64,000 bases of DNA from Cotesia glomerata (lineage: Eukaryota > Arthropoda > Insecta > Hymenoptera > Braconidae): contig NC_058158.1 of NCBI RefSeq assembly GCF_020080835.1, positions 24,322,305 to 24,386,304 on the forward strand. Reading direction: 5' to 3'. The position numbers and the translations under genes are program-made. Each line of letters opens with the position of its first letter. Positions within the stretch are counted from its first letter, which is position 1. Under the pieces are notes generated by a model. The model searched no databases and was not told the DNA's origin. It saw only the letters and a program-made list of their open reading frames with translations. Positions 25,101-38,403 of the stretch are shown here, piece after piece.

Positions 25101-28100
25101 TTTTGAGGAACATCTTTAACGGGTTAAATAATGAAAAAAAATGTTCAATCAAATCGTAAGGAGTATTCCAAGAAAATAAATTTAACCAGACTGTTATTCT
25201 TTAATCATAATTTTTACTCTTCATTTATTTAAATAATAATTGGACTGTGTTATGCAATAGTGTGTTAAGTACATAGGATTCCCATAGCACTTAACACATT
25301 AATGCATAACAGTGTCCAATTATGATAGTAATTAAATATTGATGATCAATCGAATTATCTTTTCTTTTTTACAATTAACAAATTTATTATATTAAATAAA
25401 GCATTCAATAATAAACTAATCAACTGATTACTTTTAATGTTCTCGGAAGATAGATAGATAGATAATAATTTTGTTCTCGGAAGAGCTAATATATTTTTTT
25501 AAATAAACATATAATTAATTTTTTTTCCTTGAATAATGAATCCACTTAAAATATATGAATATTCAAGAAAGTAAGTAAAGCATTAAAGTGTCAGATTTAT
25601 GTCAATGACGTAAAATAAAACTATGTTTTTCCATAAATACAACGATTTATGCAACTATATATATCACTCGAAAATTTGTGACGTTTTCCGCTACACAACA
25701 CATTCTGATATATTATATTTTATTTGTTAAACTCTTACGTACGATTTCACCCATCTTTATTATTTCAACATCCTGCTATCCATTAATATCTAAATACGTC
25801 CACGCAATATGTATCAAATAAAAAAGTATAAGTGCAAACAAAAATGACAAAAAAAAATTCAAAATAAATAAATAGAGACACAAAAAAATATAATTTTTTA
25901 TTTTTTTATTTATAAGTTATTTAAGCATATTGGTGTGTATATTTTTATCTACTGCATTTCTGAGTCGCTTGTGAGTGTCTTGGGATCTATTCTGAGCGAC
26001 CCTTCTAATTTATAAATTTAATTATAGTTCAAAAATATAACAATAATTAGTAACATGAGACCAAGATAGTATCAATTGTACTAAATGATAAATAATAAAT
26101 TAATCATTTGAAAGAATAATTATTTAACAATGACGTCTAAAATGGTAAAAATTTTTATCAGAAGATTCTAACCTTGGTTAAATGACCTTATCAGTTAGTT
26201 TACGACCTCACATGAATCGCAATCAATTTAACTTGAAATCCATCACATACATCGCCGTGCTCTTGCTCGTTACACACACTAACATATTTAATTCCGAGGA
26301 TAACAAATGTCGGCTTTGCATACAAATAAAAACGTCACAGATATAATATATAGCACTAATGACAATCACAGATATGATTAAAGCGTCATATATAATCCAT
26401 AATGCGGAAATCTCTCGTCGATTCTTCAATACAACGATCTAGATTTTATTTATTTATTCAATTTTATTTTTTTATGAGTAACATAATACATCACCTTGAC
26501 ATTCAATTGCGATTTATCTTGGTTGTTCTTACTTTTAATACCTCTATTCATATATTCTTCTTAATAATTATTTTTTTTACAGCTTAATAAATGAACGATA
26601 AAACATTTTTGCGTCATGTTTTCTTCGGGATTCTAGCTGTCAACACCTTACATTATTATTTCCTTACTTCCTTCGAGTAACATGAATTACATACACATCG
26701 TTGACGTTTAATGTAAACAAAATTAAGTTGATAGCTGAATAGGTTTTACTCAAGATTGCAAAGATGACGCTGATTACTTAAATTTTATGTATTTCGTCTT
26801 AATAATATAAAGCTGTTGTTAATAGCTTTTTTATTATCATGATACTATTTCTCGAAATAAATTCTTGTATATTTGAATTTTCAGTTTATTTTACAAAATA
26901 ATTTAATCAAACTATACGTGTAATACACACGAAATATGGCGTGGGTGTAAATAGAGAAGAAATATCAAAAATGCAAAATCGATCCCTTACTATGATAAAT
27001 TTTTACTTATTTATTTATTTTAATTTTCGATTATCAATTCGTGAGTTCAATATCAACCATATAAAATCAATCGATCATTGAAAATTTTATCTACTTGAAT
27101 AAAAAAATCAAATCAATGACAGACTCAAAATTTCCACGTTTTAAAGACTAAATACTAATAATTTAGTTTTTCAACTATATTTCATTATATTAACAATAAA
27201 TACTGGACTATACTATAATTGCATCTGTTAATTTATTATTACAGTGTGTTATTACAATTTAGAATTGTATTTCTTGTGAAATATGCCTGTTCTCTTGCTA
27301 TTGGGCATATATTATATAAATTCTCTATAAAACAACAAATTTACTAAACTGACAAAAAAATTAATTTCATTGAAGAAAAAAAATCAATTTCTTGATTTAA
27401 GATTTTTTTTCTCAAATTAAATTTAATTTGTCAAAATATACGTCTCATATTCCGGATATTTAATGCCTCATATCTTTTATAATACAATTCACTTTGAAAT
27501 TTAACCTAGTTATATAAAACTATAACTACGTATCTAAGTATTCATATTAAACATGTTGAATAAATTGTATTTCTTGATAAAATAAATTGTTTTAAAAAAT
27601 ATGTTTAATATAATCAATGTGAAACACTTGGATTAGTTATAATTCTAACTTATATTTGAGGAGTTGTTATTTTGTTTTTATAACTAAATTTATAATGATA
27701 AAAAATTAATTGAAGATACAATTTTTCAGTTTCTCATTAATTAAAACAAGGTAATTTATACATGAAAAGGGTATATCAAATGATAAAGTGTGTAAATAAT
27801 AAAAATAAATGTAACACTTGTAATAATATATGAATAATAAATAGTAGACATTAATTCTGAAATTAAAAAAAAAAAAAAGATAAAAAAATTTACTGTCGTT
27901 TTTTTAATAATTTTATTTTTATCAGTTCTAAAATTTTTTTCGTATTATGGCTACGATAATAAGTAGTAATGTCTTTCAACTGCAATGAAGAAAATAAAAA
28001 TTTGCATTGATAATGGAAATAAAAAAATAAAAGATTAAATGAAATGTTAATATTGATACAATTTGTTTTTACTGTTTTCAGGGATCACATTGTTTATCTG

Positions 28101-28825
28101 AGAATTAATCAAACTTGTTTATCATAGAAAAAAAAAATTAGGAAAACGGTTGACTCTGAAGGCCATCCCTGCAACTTCCCGCTAATTCCATACTTAGGCG
28201 CTTAAAATTGCACCAATGACGTTTTTGAGCTCTTCGAGCTCAAAAATACAATTTATGGGTTATTTTGAGCTCTCCGAGCTCAAAGAGATTGCTTTCCTAT
28301 CCTTTAAAGCTCTTCGAGCTCAAAAGTCTGATAGAGATTTGATAAGACACTATTTTTTGAATTTTTAAACCACAATAACTTTTGAATGAATAAACCGATT
28401 TTTACGCGATTAGAAGCATTCGACGCAGTTTTTTAAGCCTCACAAAGAATCTCAAATTTTGAATTGATCGCGCTAGGAATTTTGGAGTTATTCCGAAAAA
28501 ACACTTTTTTCGGTTTTCTTTCGTTCACGATATCTCTCGAATGAATCAACCGATTTTGACCGGACTGGTGGCGATCGACGTAGTTTTTTGAGGTTAAGAG
28601 CTGATTAGTTTTTGGAATTGAACCTTTAAGCCGTTTAAAAGTTATTCCAAAAAAACCACATTTGAAAAAAAATTTTTTTTCAGTTTTTTTTAAGATTTCT
28701 CAAAATCTATTGATCTGAATCGCTCCAAATAGTTTTCAAAATCTAAGTTTGGTCAAGTTCTTTCGAATGGCACCAACCGCGATGAAATCGGTCAAGCCGT
28801 TCAAAAGTTATAAGCGGTTCACATA

Positions 28826-28863
<38 letters not shown>

Positions 28864-31800
28864 ACACACACACACATACATACATACATACAGACACCGT
28901 GACAACCTCGCGGGGATAGTCAGGGAAGCTTCCTATGACCTTCAAACGTCGAGATCTGATGAAAACTCGATTTTTGCAAAATGGGGTGAAAACAATAACT
29001 TCCCGATTTTTGAAAATCTTCGATTTTCTTAGCGGGAAGTTAAAAAGAGAAAAACAAATGTAATGAGAAAAACGAATTGCCAGAAAAAGAAAGACTTGGT
29101 AATAGAAGCTTACATGTGAAGATGATTATTTTCTAATATAAACCACGTGATTGCATGTCTACTAAGTTGAAACTTATTAACTTTATTTATCTTATCCTAT
29201 ACTTTTTAATTATTCAATTAACTTAAACGATATCATAAATATATATGAATTATGTCTTTTAAAATGCGGCAACTATAATACAAGTATGAAAAAAGAGTAT
29301 CAAATTTGAAGTTGAAAGGCGAAAAATTCACAAGCCACTTTGCTTCTGAGGAGCGAAAAAAAAAACGATAGAAATCAATACAAAAATATTACATTTGCAG
29401 CATGTAAAAACAAAAGTTAAAAAGTAGTTTACATTTATGGGGAAAAGAGAAAAAAGTGCTTGCAATATGTATAGTATGCGAATCCTTAGCACGCACATGG
29501 TAACAAGACTTATTTTTAAGTAAATGAGAAGGAATTCTACCATTGTACTGGTAATATCATCCATACATGCTATAAAAGAGATATAAGACTTCCTCAATAG
29601 AATAGTTGAACGTTTTATTTTACATGGTATTTTTTCCTATCTTCTTGATCAAAAATAGAATTGGTACACAAAAGAATTACAAAGCTGATAAAATTTTGAT
29701 GATAATTAAGAAAATTCCAATCAATATCTTAAATGCCATAGATCTTTTAAAATAACATACAAGTTATAACCGATAATTATTAATTATAGAATTAACAAAA
29801 GTTTGGAAAATCCAAAAGTGCACGCCTCATAACGCTCATTCATTTTTTAAGAAAAAATAAATTGTGTAATTGATTGAAAAAAAAAAAAAAAAAAAAAATT
29901 ATAAGTAAGTAATTTCTTACAGAGTATTTTTTTTTTTTTTTTTTCAAATATCAGCGCTCTTTTTTCTTGTCATATGCGCACGCAGTCTAAAAAAATTTAG
30001 CTTGATCAAGTGGCGCCATAGTTTTCACGTGACAAATAAGAAAAATTCGTTTGTCTTTGTACGGTTGTATCGTAGTAAATTTCAATAAAAATTCAATTTA
30101 AAAAAAAAAATACGTAAACTAGACTACTGATATGAAATACGGATCCAATTCAGCACATTCTTAAACTAACAAAAAAGGTCTGATCTTGAAATATCAATTC
30201 GTTCGGGAGTAATCGTTGGTACATCCAAAATGGGGTGACATCCGGACGTCCACGTAAAATTTTTTTCAAAACGTTTTTTTTTTTTCAAAATAGCTACATG
30301 AAATGATTTTAGAAAATAAAAGATGGATTAATTTAAATGTTTTCTCGGTGTACATCTACTTATATTATTGTATAAGTGTAATATGGTTATGATAGAGACA
30401 TTTAAAGATCACAAAATTGCTTGACCTTGACAAGTCGAGTATAAAGCACAACCTCACGCGCTTCGCGCTATGAGGCGTGCAAAATGGTATTTTGAAATAT
30501 TATAAATTTCAACAAATCATTGTGTTTGATAAGCAAGTATTGTATTTATAATTTATCTTGATGAGAGTTATCAACTTTTTTTTGTCTAAATCAAATAAAT
30601 TCAATCGTCTTTGATCTTTAAAAATTGAAGCTTTTTTTGGTATATTCTTTGCCGAATCAAAAATGCTATTATAGTGTTCGATAGAAAAAATAAATAGTTA
30701 AAATTAAGAGGTTTGTAATTGTAATCATGATTTCGATTACAATATTCAAAATTGTTTCTCATTTATTTACTGTAAAATTTGTTCTATATTATAACGATTT
30801 TGCTTATTACACAACTTTAATCTGTATTAATAATATTATTCATACTATAAAAATTTAATCTGAATGAATCACTCAGAAGTGATTTACAATGAGTACAGAG
30901 CACTCAACATATTTGCTCTACAAATTCGCAATCTCAAGCTAATGAAGAAAACAATATTTTTATAAAAAATGAAAAAAAAAATTATAATGCAGTAAGAAGA
31001 TATATTACAGTCTAATTACCATAAGCGTTGAATAAATTAGATTTTTAATAGAGCCATTCAATAAAATATTTTCACGCCATTAACATTTTTTAATTAAAAA
31101 ATTTTTCTCTCTACAAACACCTACTCTTCATAGAAGTACATTGAAGGTTAGAAAGTTGCAATGTATAGATTTATATACGCAAAATATAGTAGTGGGGGCG
31201 ATAAGAAAAGTCGCAGAGAACGCCCTTTTAATGTTTACTACTTTTTATCTTGGATTTATTGAAAAATATTTTATCAGTTCTCACAAATTGATTCATTACA
31301 ATTTTGCAACATTGCAAATTCAAATAAAAAATAAAAATAAATTAAAAAATAAAAAATATATGTTACTTTTGAAGTTTGACGTTAATGCCAGTACATTTAA
31401 TATGATTTAGAAACTATGCACTGATAAGCTTAGTATTTATGACGACGGTATTTCAATGTTTGTATTATTTGTTATTACTTATTAATAATGAGTGATAAAT
31501 ATTTTGTAAGAACATACGTTAATCAGAATAAAAATATGTTTATGAAAAATTTATTGAGCAAGTACGGATGCATCTTCATTAAAAATTTCCATGAATCGTA
31601 GATTATTTTATATGTTAGTAATATTACCTTAATTAATTTTAATTATCTCATCTGCACGTGAATTCATAAAAATGCTAATGAAAAAAAATATTTTTTTCAA
31701 TGTCAGACAGTAAATTGAACTTTACTGTATAATTTATTAAATTTTTTATTTAAATTAATTAAATACCTCATAATTTTCAATAGTGGTTTAAGTTGACCTC

Positions 31801-31993
31801 GTAATTCATTGAATAGAATTAAATGAGTGTAACAACATAAATAAATACATACAGGTTGATTAAACAAATTTTAAATGTATTTAGTAATATATAACAAAAG
31901 AAATCATGTTCAACCTTTGATTTTCTTCTTTGTTTAAATTACAAATAGTACAATGATAATTAAAAAAATTCTATTATAGAAATAGTAATGATG

Positions 31994-32052
<59 letters not shown>

Positions 32053-34801
32053 GATAAAGTAAAATAATCAATAATAAATCAGCTGTACTATAAACTGTGA
32101 TTGCGTTATAAAAATTCTACGAATCAATTATTACAACGTTTTTAGGTATTTGATTTACTTTATTATCATATATGAATCGCTGATGAGTGACTAATAACTA
32201 GCCACTTATATGGCAAAAAAAATATAAGCAACTAATAATAAATAAAATGATTTAATTGGTAACTTGAAAGTTGTCGCGTCGCGAATTTTTTATTTATTTA
32301 TTTCAATCACTAAGTCTCAAGAATCGGTTTCTAACTTTCGCTCGTCCCTGAAAGTGACTGTCGAGGACACTTCGGCATTCAACGTCTGTCTATTCCATCC
32401 TCAAGAAATTAAACACCCGGAAATTCATGTGCATAGATAAATTTATAAATAGTTAATATATAAAATTTGTCATAAACTAAGTAACAAATATTATTTTAAA
32501 ACGCACGTTCTGGAATAGTATTCACTAGTTAAGAAAAAAAAAAAAAAAATAAAATAAAATAAAATAAAGCCTGTGGTTGGTGATTCAGCGATTACGGTTA
32601 ACACGGAAATGATAAGCATTGTATAGAATGGTCGTTTGAACGTTTAACTTTGCTACATCTACATCTACTCAACTGTAAATTATGTTTAGGTATATATGTA
32701 AGTGTTACATTGATTTGCAATACACAAGAATAAAAAAAAAACATAACGGCGTGAGAAAAAGAGAAAAAACTGAAAAAGATGAAGAGGTGTAGAGTAGATA
32801 TTAAATGTTCAGTTGGCGGTGACACGAGGCAAGCCACTGATCAACCATTCTCTGTATACATGCGCATTCTTTTTCCATGGTCGAATTACTCGTGTATAAC
32901 TAACAAGTACTTCAATTGTATGCAATACATTATTAAAATTATAGGTTATGCAATTACTAACAAAAAAAATCATTAACAAATATATATAATCACAAAATAT
33001 AATTATGGTTAAGACAATTAATGCGTTTAAATTAAAGTATCAACAATTTGATGTTCCAAATAACGACCATTACATATTTAATTACCCGAGTTATTGTCCA
33101 ATAAAATTTAACTTAAACCAAGAATATTTCAATCTTTAAAAATTTTTTCTTGAACTAAAAAAGTTTTTAGTTTGATTCGGCAATTTTTCTTTTTCCATTA
33201 TAGTAATGCTAAAAACTTGAATTAAAAAATATTTTTTTGACTGGAAAACGATTTAATTTTAAACTAAGCTGAAACAATTTTTTATTCAGAACTACAGGAA
33301 CTTTAATTCAAGTAATATATGGGTGATTCTCTGTAAGGATGTTTTTTGCTGTCCTAGGCATTTTTTTATTAGAAAAATTGTTATTTTGTTACTAAAAAAA
33401 ATTTATTATGAAAGTAAAAAAACATTTCTATTTGGAGCATTGAAAATTAAAATGAAATAAATTTTGGTTTTTTTGCTATAAATTCGTAAACCATCGAAAT
33501 AACAGTCCCCTGGGCTGTCCCACTCCCAAAATTAAAACTTTAAGATTAAATTTTAAGTTATTCGTCCATAATATATAATTTGGTCCATAATGTTTATAAA
33601 CTTAATTAGTTAACTAACAATCTTCGTCAATGAAAAGTACCGAAAATTAATTTGTTTCATTAAATTCATTAAACCAAAGTTTGTCCCAGGCATTTTAAGA
33701 ACAGTCCCCTGCCAGAAGTTCAAAGTAAAAAAAAAAATCCAGCATGTTATTTTATCTTTTGTAAGGTTTATAAGGACCTAACTAGCCTTGAGTTAATAAC
33801 CATAGGGCTGTTAACTGAAAAGTTTAATGCATTGAAATAGTTTGCTTGATTTTTCTCAATTTGATAAGAAAAAAACAGTCCCCTGTCATGTTACATGGCA
33901 AAAGATACAAAAATATCGAAAAAGCAAAAATTAATTCGGCTGTTTATTTATTATGATTAAGCTGATAGTTTTGTAGCCCTTGTTAATTTTTTTTCTAATA
34001 AAATCAAAAATAATTTGGTCGTACAGATTTAAGACGTCCTTACAGAGAATCACCCATATACTCTAGTCGATAAACAAAATTCGTAAAACAGTTTAGTCTT
34101 AATTAATATTATAATTATAATTCTATTCACGACGTTATATTTTTAAGATGTAATCATATCTGACTACTCAACATTATTGCATATAGCTTTTTTTCCCTCA
34201 AAGTTGGGAGATTAATATAAAAACACGCCGCTATCTAATTGTCTAGAATATCATGATCTTAAGTTGTTTTTGGTTTTGTAGTAAATAAAATATCGTTTTC
34301 TTATGAGTTTAATTTCTTAGCCTAAAATATTATCGATCATATTTAAAAAAAACTTAAAACTAATATTTTTCGTAGGAAATTAATTTTTTGACTAGAATAT
34401 ATGATTTATAGATAATGCGTTGTATTGGTAAAATAAAATTTTACTTTTTTTCATCTCAATAATCTTATATAGTTGATCATGGACTTATTTTCGGAATATC
34501 ATAAAGATAATCCTAAGTTAATAAATACATGCATGTAATTAAAAGTGAAGGATTTCTAACAGTGAATAAATATAAAAAAAAATTCTTGGATGAATTCTCG
34601 AAACGATTATTCGAATGCATTATAATTTTATTGGTGTACATACTAAGAAATATAATAGTAAATAAAACGTAATGTGTAAAATTTTAATTTGAGACATTAG
34701 TCATAGATTTTCTTCAAGACATAACGGAAGTAAATTACATGAACATTGAAGTATCACAATAATGACTCGGATCAATGACTCGAAAAATGATAATATTAAT
34801 A

Positions 34802-34857
<56 letters not shown>

Positions 34858-37800
34858 AATAAACTAAAATTGATTTGAAAAATGACACGTTATAAAATGA
34901 GGTCAACTTCTTGCATATTGAATCGTTGGCACGGAATACGTTATTCAATTGCCCAATAAACAAAAGTAAAAAGTATAGAACGATGATGCACTATATTTAA
35001 TATAAAAATATTTATAGATATATATGGTTAAATATACATCAGTTAAATGCAGATAATACCAGAAACAATTAAAATGTATTTGTATTATACCAGTTAGTCC
35101 TTCCTACACATGATGCCGTCAAATGAAACAATTTTATGCAGACAACTTAAATTTAAATAGACTTCATGAGAGCAATGACATAAAGTATATTCAATTGATT
35201 TTTGCGAAAGATTAATGAGTATTTTATTAATATATTTAAGTTATAAGTTAAATTCATAAAAACTCGTATGAAGTACTTTGTTAATAATTGATATAAATCA
35301 TTTTTACAAAATTTTCTAATTATTGTTGGTTTTAAAATTATAATGCCGAAAGCTAAACTTATATAAATTGAATTTAAAAATACGAAAATAAGGTCATCAA
35401 AAAATCTCAGTGGGGTCATGCAACAGGAGAGAAAGAGAAATAAGAGTGAACGTCTCATCGAGTTCGTGTGTCGCCAAACTAAATGCGTATACGTATTCCG
35501 GTTTTCGTTGGCCGTTTGCCCGTTGTGCAAAAGACGCGTAGTCTATAGTCAAGATTGTACTGTGTATTGGTAATTGAAGGTAGTATCACTACACACACAT
35601 ACAACAATAATAACAATGATGATGATGATGATGAATTGATGAGTAAACAATAATAGTAATAGACGGGTGAATTTCTTAACACTGTCAGAAAGAAAGACGT
35701 CTCTATAAACTGTTATACGTCGAATCCTACAACAAATAGAAAGAAGTAGCATGTCTCTCATAGCAAATAGTTCCTAAGTCTCTGCAGTCTAAAGTCTAGA
35801 CATCTAACACAGTATATAAACTATCTCATCTCATTGAATCATTAACTCCCGCTTAATTTGTTTCATTAATATCAATCTTAAAAGACTCAACTAGTGAGCC
35901 CGCTTTTCAATTTAACCCTTCAAATTAATCTATTGGTGGCATTTATTATTTTATATCTCAAGTGCTCGGTTGTACAGGCAATAAATAAATTTATAATGAT
36001 AAGAACAACGATAAAGAGTTAAATAATTAATTAACTAACCACCGCACGAGTATTCAATTGCCGTCAAACTGTTCCTACAAATTATAATTTTTTTTTTTTT
36101 TTTTTTTTTTCTTTCAATTGAAAATTTATTTTATTTATTTGGTGATTATTTTAAAGTTGGGTCTGCAATATTTTAATCAATAAAAAAGTTATTTAAAATT
36201 TTGTCTAACAATTCCATATTTTATTTCTTAAAGTTCTCAAAAAATAGATTAATTCGAAATAAAAAATCAAAAATATCAATTTTTATATTAGAAGTCAATT
36301 TTTAAAAAATGATTTAATAAATCCAAAAATTGATATTTTCGAATTACTTTTATTTACACATAGAACACGAATAAACAAACTAAAAATCGCTACACTTATG
36401 GGGACACATTGTATTATCGATTTTCGTTCAACATCAAATTTTTATTATGATTAAAAACTTTAAAATTAATTGAAAAATGTATTTTTGACTATTTTAATCA
36501 TTCATATTATAAACTCGTTGTGAAATGAAATAATTAAAAAAAAAAAAAAAATCTTGAAAATGTCTATTTTATTGTTAAAAAATAGGGTGGACTCCACTTT
36601 CAAATAATTAATACGGACTATTTCACGTGGTTGATTTTCGCATCTGTATTTTTGTAACTAAACTGTTGAAATTAAAAGATTTAGGATTGTATCTATTAAA
36701 AAAGTGGTAATAATAATTGAAAATAGTCGACAAAGCATACATTTCATGGCACCCACTCGTGTCCTAGATGTAACGTGGACAAAAAAAAACAACCATGACT
36801 CATAAGAGAAACGAGAATACAGTGTAATAAAAAAAAATCTTAGTATGTAAGTACAATAAGCCATGTAGTGTTGGTAGCGGGATGAATTGAAACACCCTAT
36901 ATCCAGTGAAGAATGCACGGCAGGGATAGATAGGCCCTTTAAGAGTGGAGGTGCCTCTGCTAAGGGAACAAAGTCTGACGATTTTCTGTGTGAGCATACA
37001 ATGTAAATGTACATAGGACCCATACTAATTTAGCTTGGCACTTCTCCATCATCTCTACACTTCTGTTTATGCATAAATGTGTTAGTAATATAATATATAT
37101 ATATACATATATATATGTTTAATGCCCCGGCCTCGTATCGTTTCTCGTTGCTAAGCAACCATTGCAACCGCGCGTCACTCCTTCCTGCTGTCTTTCTCCT
37201 TTCCATCTTTTACAACATGTAACCTACAATTGCCAGCTACAATACTTTATGTACTAATATTTTAATTTTTTTAACAGTATTATTTCAATTGGGCCATTAA
37301 AAAATAAGTAATAAGAACACTTTATACATTAAAAGTGTTAAGAATTTTATGAACAGGTAGAAAATCATCATAGATTCACTTGATGTAATATTTAACTTAA
37401 AAATTTTTTGTGAAATGCCTACGCGCCAAATAAAAAATTGAATAATAATTAATCGATAGATTTTCTAGTCAGAATAATTTTTATTCTAGGAAAACGGCTT
37501 ACGTTTTATTTTATTATTATTGTTTTTGGCAAGTTATACTGTGTTCTTTATGTACGACAATGGAGCAGTTATTGAGTGAAAGTTGATCTCTGTTATTATG
37601 ATGTTTTATTTGCTCAATTTTTTAAGTAAATTGAAATAAAAAATAAAAAAACTAAAATTTTTATTGATTAAAGTTGTAGAACAAGAAAAATATTAAAAGT
37701 TAACTATTTAAAATAATTTTATATGCTTAAATAACTGTAATTATATAAAGGTAGATTTTCCGCTAATACGTGTTGGATTTCAAATGAACTTATTAAACGA

Positions 37801-38403
37801 ATCAAAGTTAATAAATGATACCACTTACTTTTTTTTAAATAATTTCATTACGTTCATGTTTATAATCAAAACGGAGAGTCACTCGTTTATAGCGGCGTTC
37901 ATGCAACGGTAAGTTTGATCAGATTGCATTAAATGCTATCGATTAAATATATGCTCTTTATTTCTTAAGTTCTTTCAAATCTTATTTGAATATTAAATAT
38001 TTTATTTCAACAGCGCTGATCTAGGCTAATATCATTGTAACAAATAAGATATTCTATATGTCAAATATGTTAGTCAAAAATATTACTTTGGTTTCATTTT
38101 ATACTAAATTGAAAATTCAAATACTTTATCGAATTTAATTAAAAACTATCAGTATTATTCTGAGTGTTTTAACATGAATAATTTACAATTACAGTATGTA
38201 TAATTGTAAACTTTGTACTTGACAATAAAAATTTTTATATTACAATTTTCAACTAATTTCTAACTTCTCAGCTAATTATTATTTTATAAATAATTAAAAA
38301 AATACTTACTGTTCAAGCAGTCAAAGTTAATAATTGGAACTTCGTATCTACTGACAAGAGTACCCTCATCGTCGTTGGTGAGAGTTGGAAAGATGACAGA
38401 CAT
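19617..38403 (-). CDS. 2-oxoglutarate/Fe(II) oxygenase-fold protein (isopenicillin-N-synthase-like), possibly inactive
   Basis: Six coding exons on the minus strand: 38310-38403 (ATG 38401-38403), 24351-24460, 21085-21194, 20857-21007, 20581-20763, 19617-19970; 94+110+110+151+183+354 = 1002 nt, 333 aa. The N-terminal DIOX_N part reads EVPIINFDCLN and KKGFAILVNHGVS. The core double-stranded beta-helix follows: FRMICYSPTYS, GTFSFFIS, WSRVGYFPGGILVCAGDALA, LKHRVVVPE, RHTLGFCVEP. This is the family of insect IPNS-like dioxygenases, cytosolic enzymes of uncertain substrate. In active members the motif before GTF reads GEHTDYGTF; here it reads GPSSETGTF, so the H and D metal ligands are S and E. 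The distal His (LKHR) and the 2OG-binding Arg (RHT) remain. The change is inside an exon, not at a splice junction. The first intron spans 24461-38309. I am confident of the family, and less so of catalytic status. Confidence 0.85.
22130..22186. repeat. (TA)n microsatellite
   Basis: About 55 bp of uninterrupted TA in intron 3 region of the oxygenase-fold gene, directly abutting the dispersed repeat at about 22190-22510. Confidence 0.9.
22190..22510 (-). repeat. Dispersed repeat, copy 1 (matches 59640-60030 inverted)
   Basis: It contains 'GGACCGACTTTAATGAAATT', 'GAGAATGGTTTATATTCACAA' and 'CATCAAAACGGTCCAAACTG' type segments. These reappear in reverse complement at 59640-60030, including the adjacent (TA)n and 'GTGCGTGTGT' end. 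This is consistent with an old interspersed transposon family. There is no coding capacity. Confidence 0.65.
23854..24072. mobile_element. Palindromic MITE, CACTGATAAAAAAATT family, copy 1
   Basis: The ends CACTGATAAAAAAATTAA and TTAATATTTTTCATCAGTG are inverted. The 219-bp body is a degenerate foldback built from TTGA/TCAAG words. It is the same family as 57735-57974. Confidence 0.7.
25238..25321. mobile_element. Short hairpin MITE
   Basis: Arms of about 32 bp (ATTGGACTGTGTTATGCAAT... and its imperfect reverse complement ending ...ATAACAGTGTCCAATT) are separated by about 17 bp. It lies in the large first intron of the oxygenase-fold gene. Confidence 0.65.
27350..27433. mobile_element. Short degenerate member of the CACTGATAAAAAAATT MITE family
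   Basis: TGACAAAAAAATTAATTT at the left and AAATTTAATTTGTCA at the right are inverted. The interior has the same TTGATTTAAG words as the longer copies. Confidence 0.45.
28173..29041. mobile_element. TIR element with GAGCTC palindromes and (CA)n, intact copy
   Basis: The 13-bp ends AACTTCCCGCTAA (28173-28185) and TTAGCGGGAAGTT (29029-29041) are perfectly inverted; length 869 bp. Near the left end the palindrome TTGAGCTCTTCGAGCTCAA or a variant recurs three times in about 110 bp. Near the right end a (CA)n microsatellite (28827-28875) is followed by a GTGACAACCTCGCGGGGATAG-type block and a short AACTTCCCG subterminal repeat. No ORF is seen, so it is non-autonomous. A second copy (44705-45213 plus 50185-50400) is split by the retrotransposon. 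Confidence 0.75.
29819..30481. mobile_element. TIR element, TGCACGCCTCATA ends
   Basis: Perfect 13-bp inverted ends at 29819-29831 and 30469-30481; length 663 bp; a GC-rich CGCGCTTCGCGC patch next to the right end. There are A/T homopolymers inside and no ORF. The superfamily is not assigned. Confidence 0.65.
31996..32051. repeat. (ATT)n microsatellite
   Basis: About 18 ATT units in the first intron of the oxygenase-fold gene. Confidence 0.9.
33316..34060. mobile_element. TIR element (745 bp) with repeated AACAGTCCCCTG
   Basis: The inverted ends TATATGGGTGATTCTCTGTA (33316 on) and its complement ending at 34060 extend over about 25 bp with one or two mismatches. The dodecamer AACAGTCCCCTG occurs three times inside (near 33502, 33701 and 33875). 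There is no ORF. The superfamily is not assigned; a TA target site is possible. Confidence 0.65.
34797..34855. repeat. (TTA)n microsatellite
   Basis: About 18 TTA units bracketed by AATATTAATATTG and AATAATAA. Confidence 0.9.
37147..37159. promoter_or_regulatory. Palindromic X-box-like site (possible RFX binding site)
   Basis: GTTGCTAAGCAAC is a perfect 13-bp palindrome matching the RFX X-box half-sites (GTTGC/GCAAC). It lies in a locally GC-richer patch about 1.15 kb inside the first intron of the oxygenase-fold gene. Function is only inferred. Confidence 0.3.

Larger units (their letters stand above)
24461..38309. other. 13.8-kb first intron of the oxygenase-fold gene
   Basis: No supportable protein gene of its own is seen. 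It holds MITEs (25238, 27350), TIR elements (28173-29041, 29819-30481, 33316-34060), and ATT/TTA microsatellites (31996-32051, 34797-34855). A TA-rich tract near 37095-37115 is followed by a short GC-richer patch with a palindromic GTTGCTAAGCAAC (37147-37159). The remaining AT-rich sequence is unannotated. Confidence 0.6.

Noticed and set aside
36658..37023. Minus-strand ORF of 121 codons in the large intron
   Set aside because: No recognisable domain and mixed low-complexity stretches; probably chance, though an alternative leader exon cannot be excluded.
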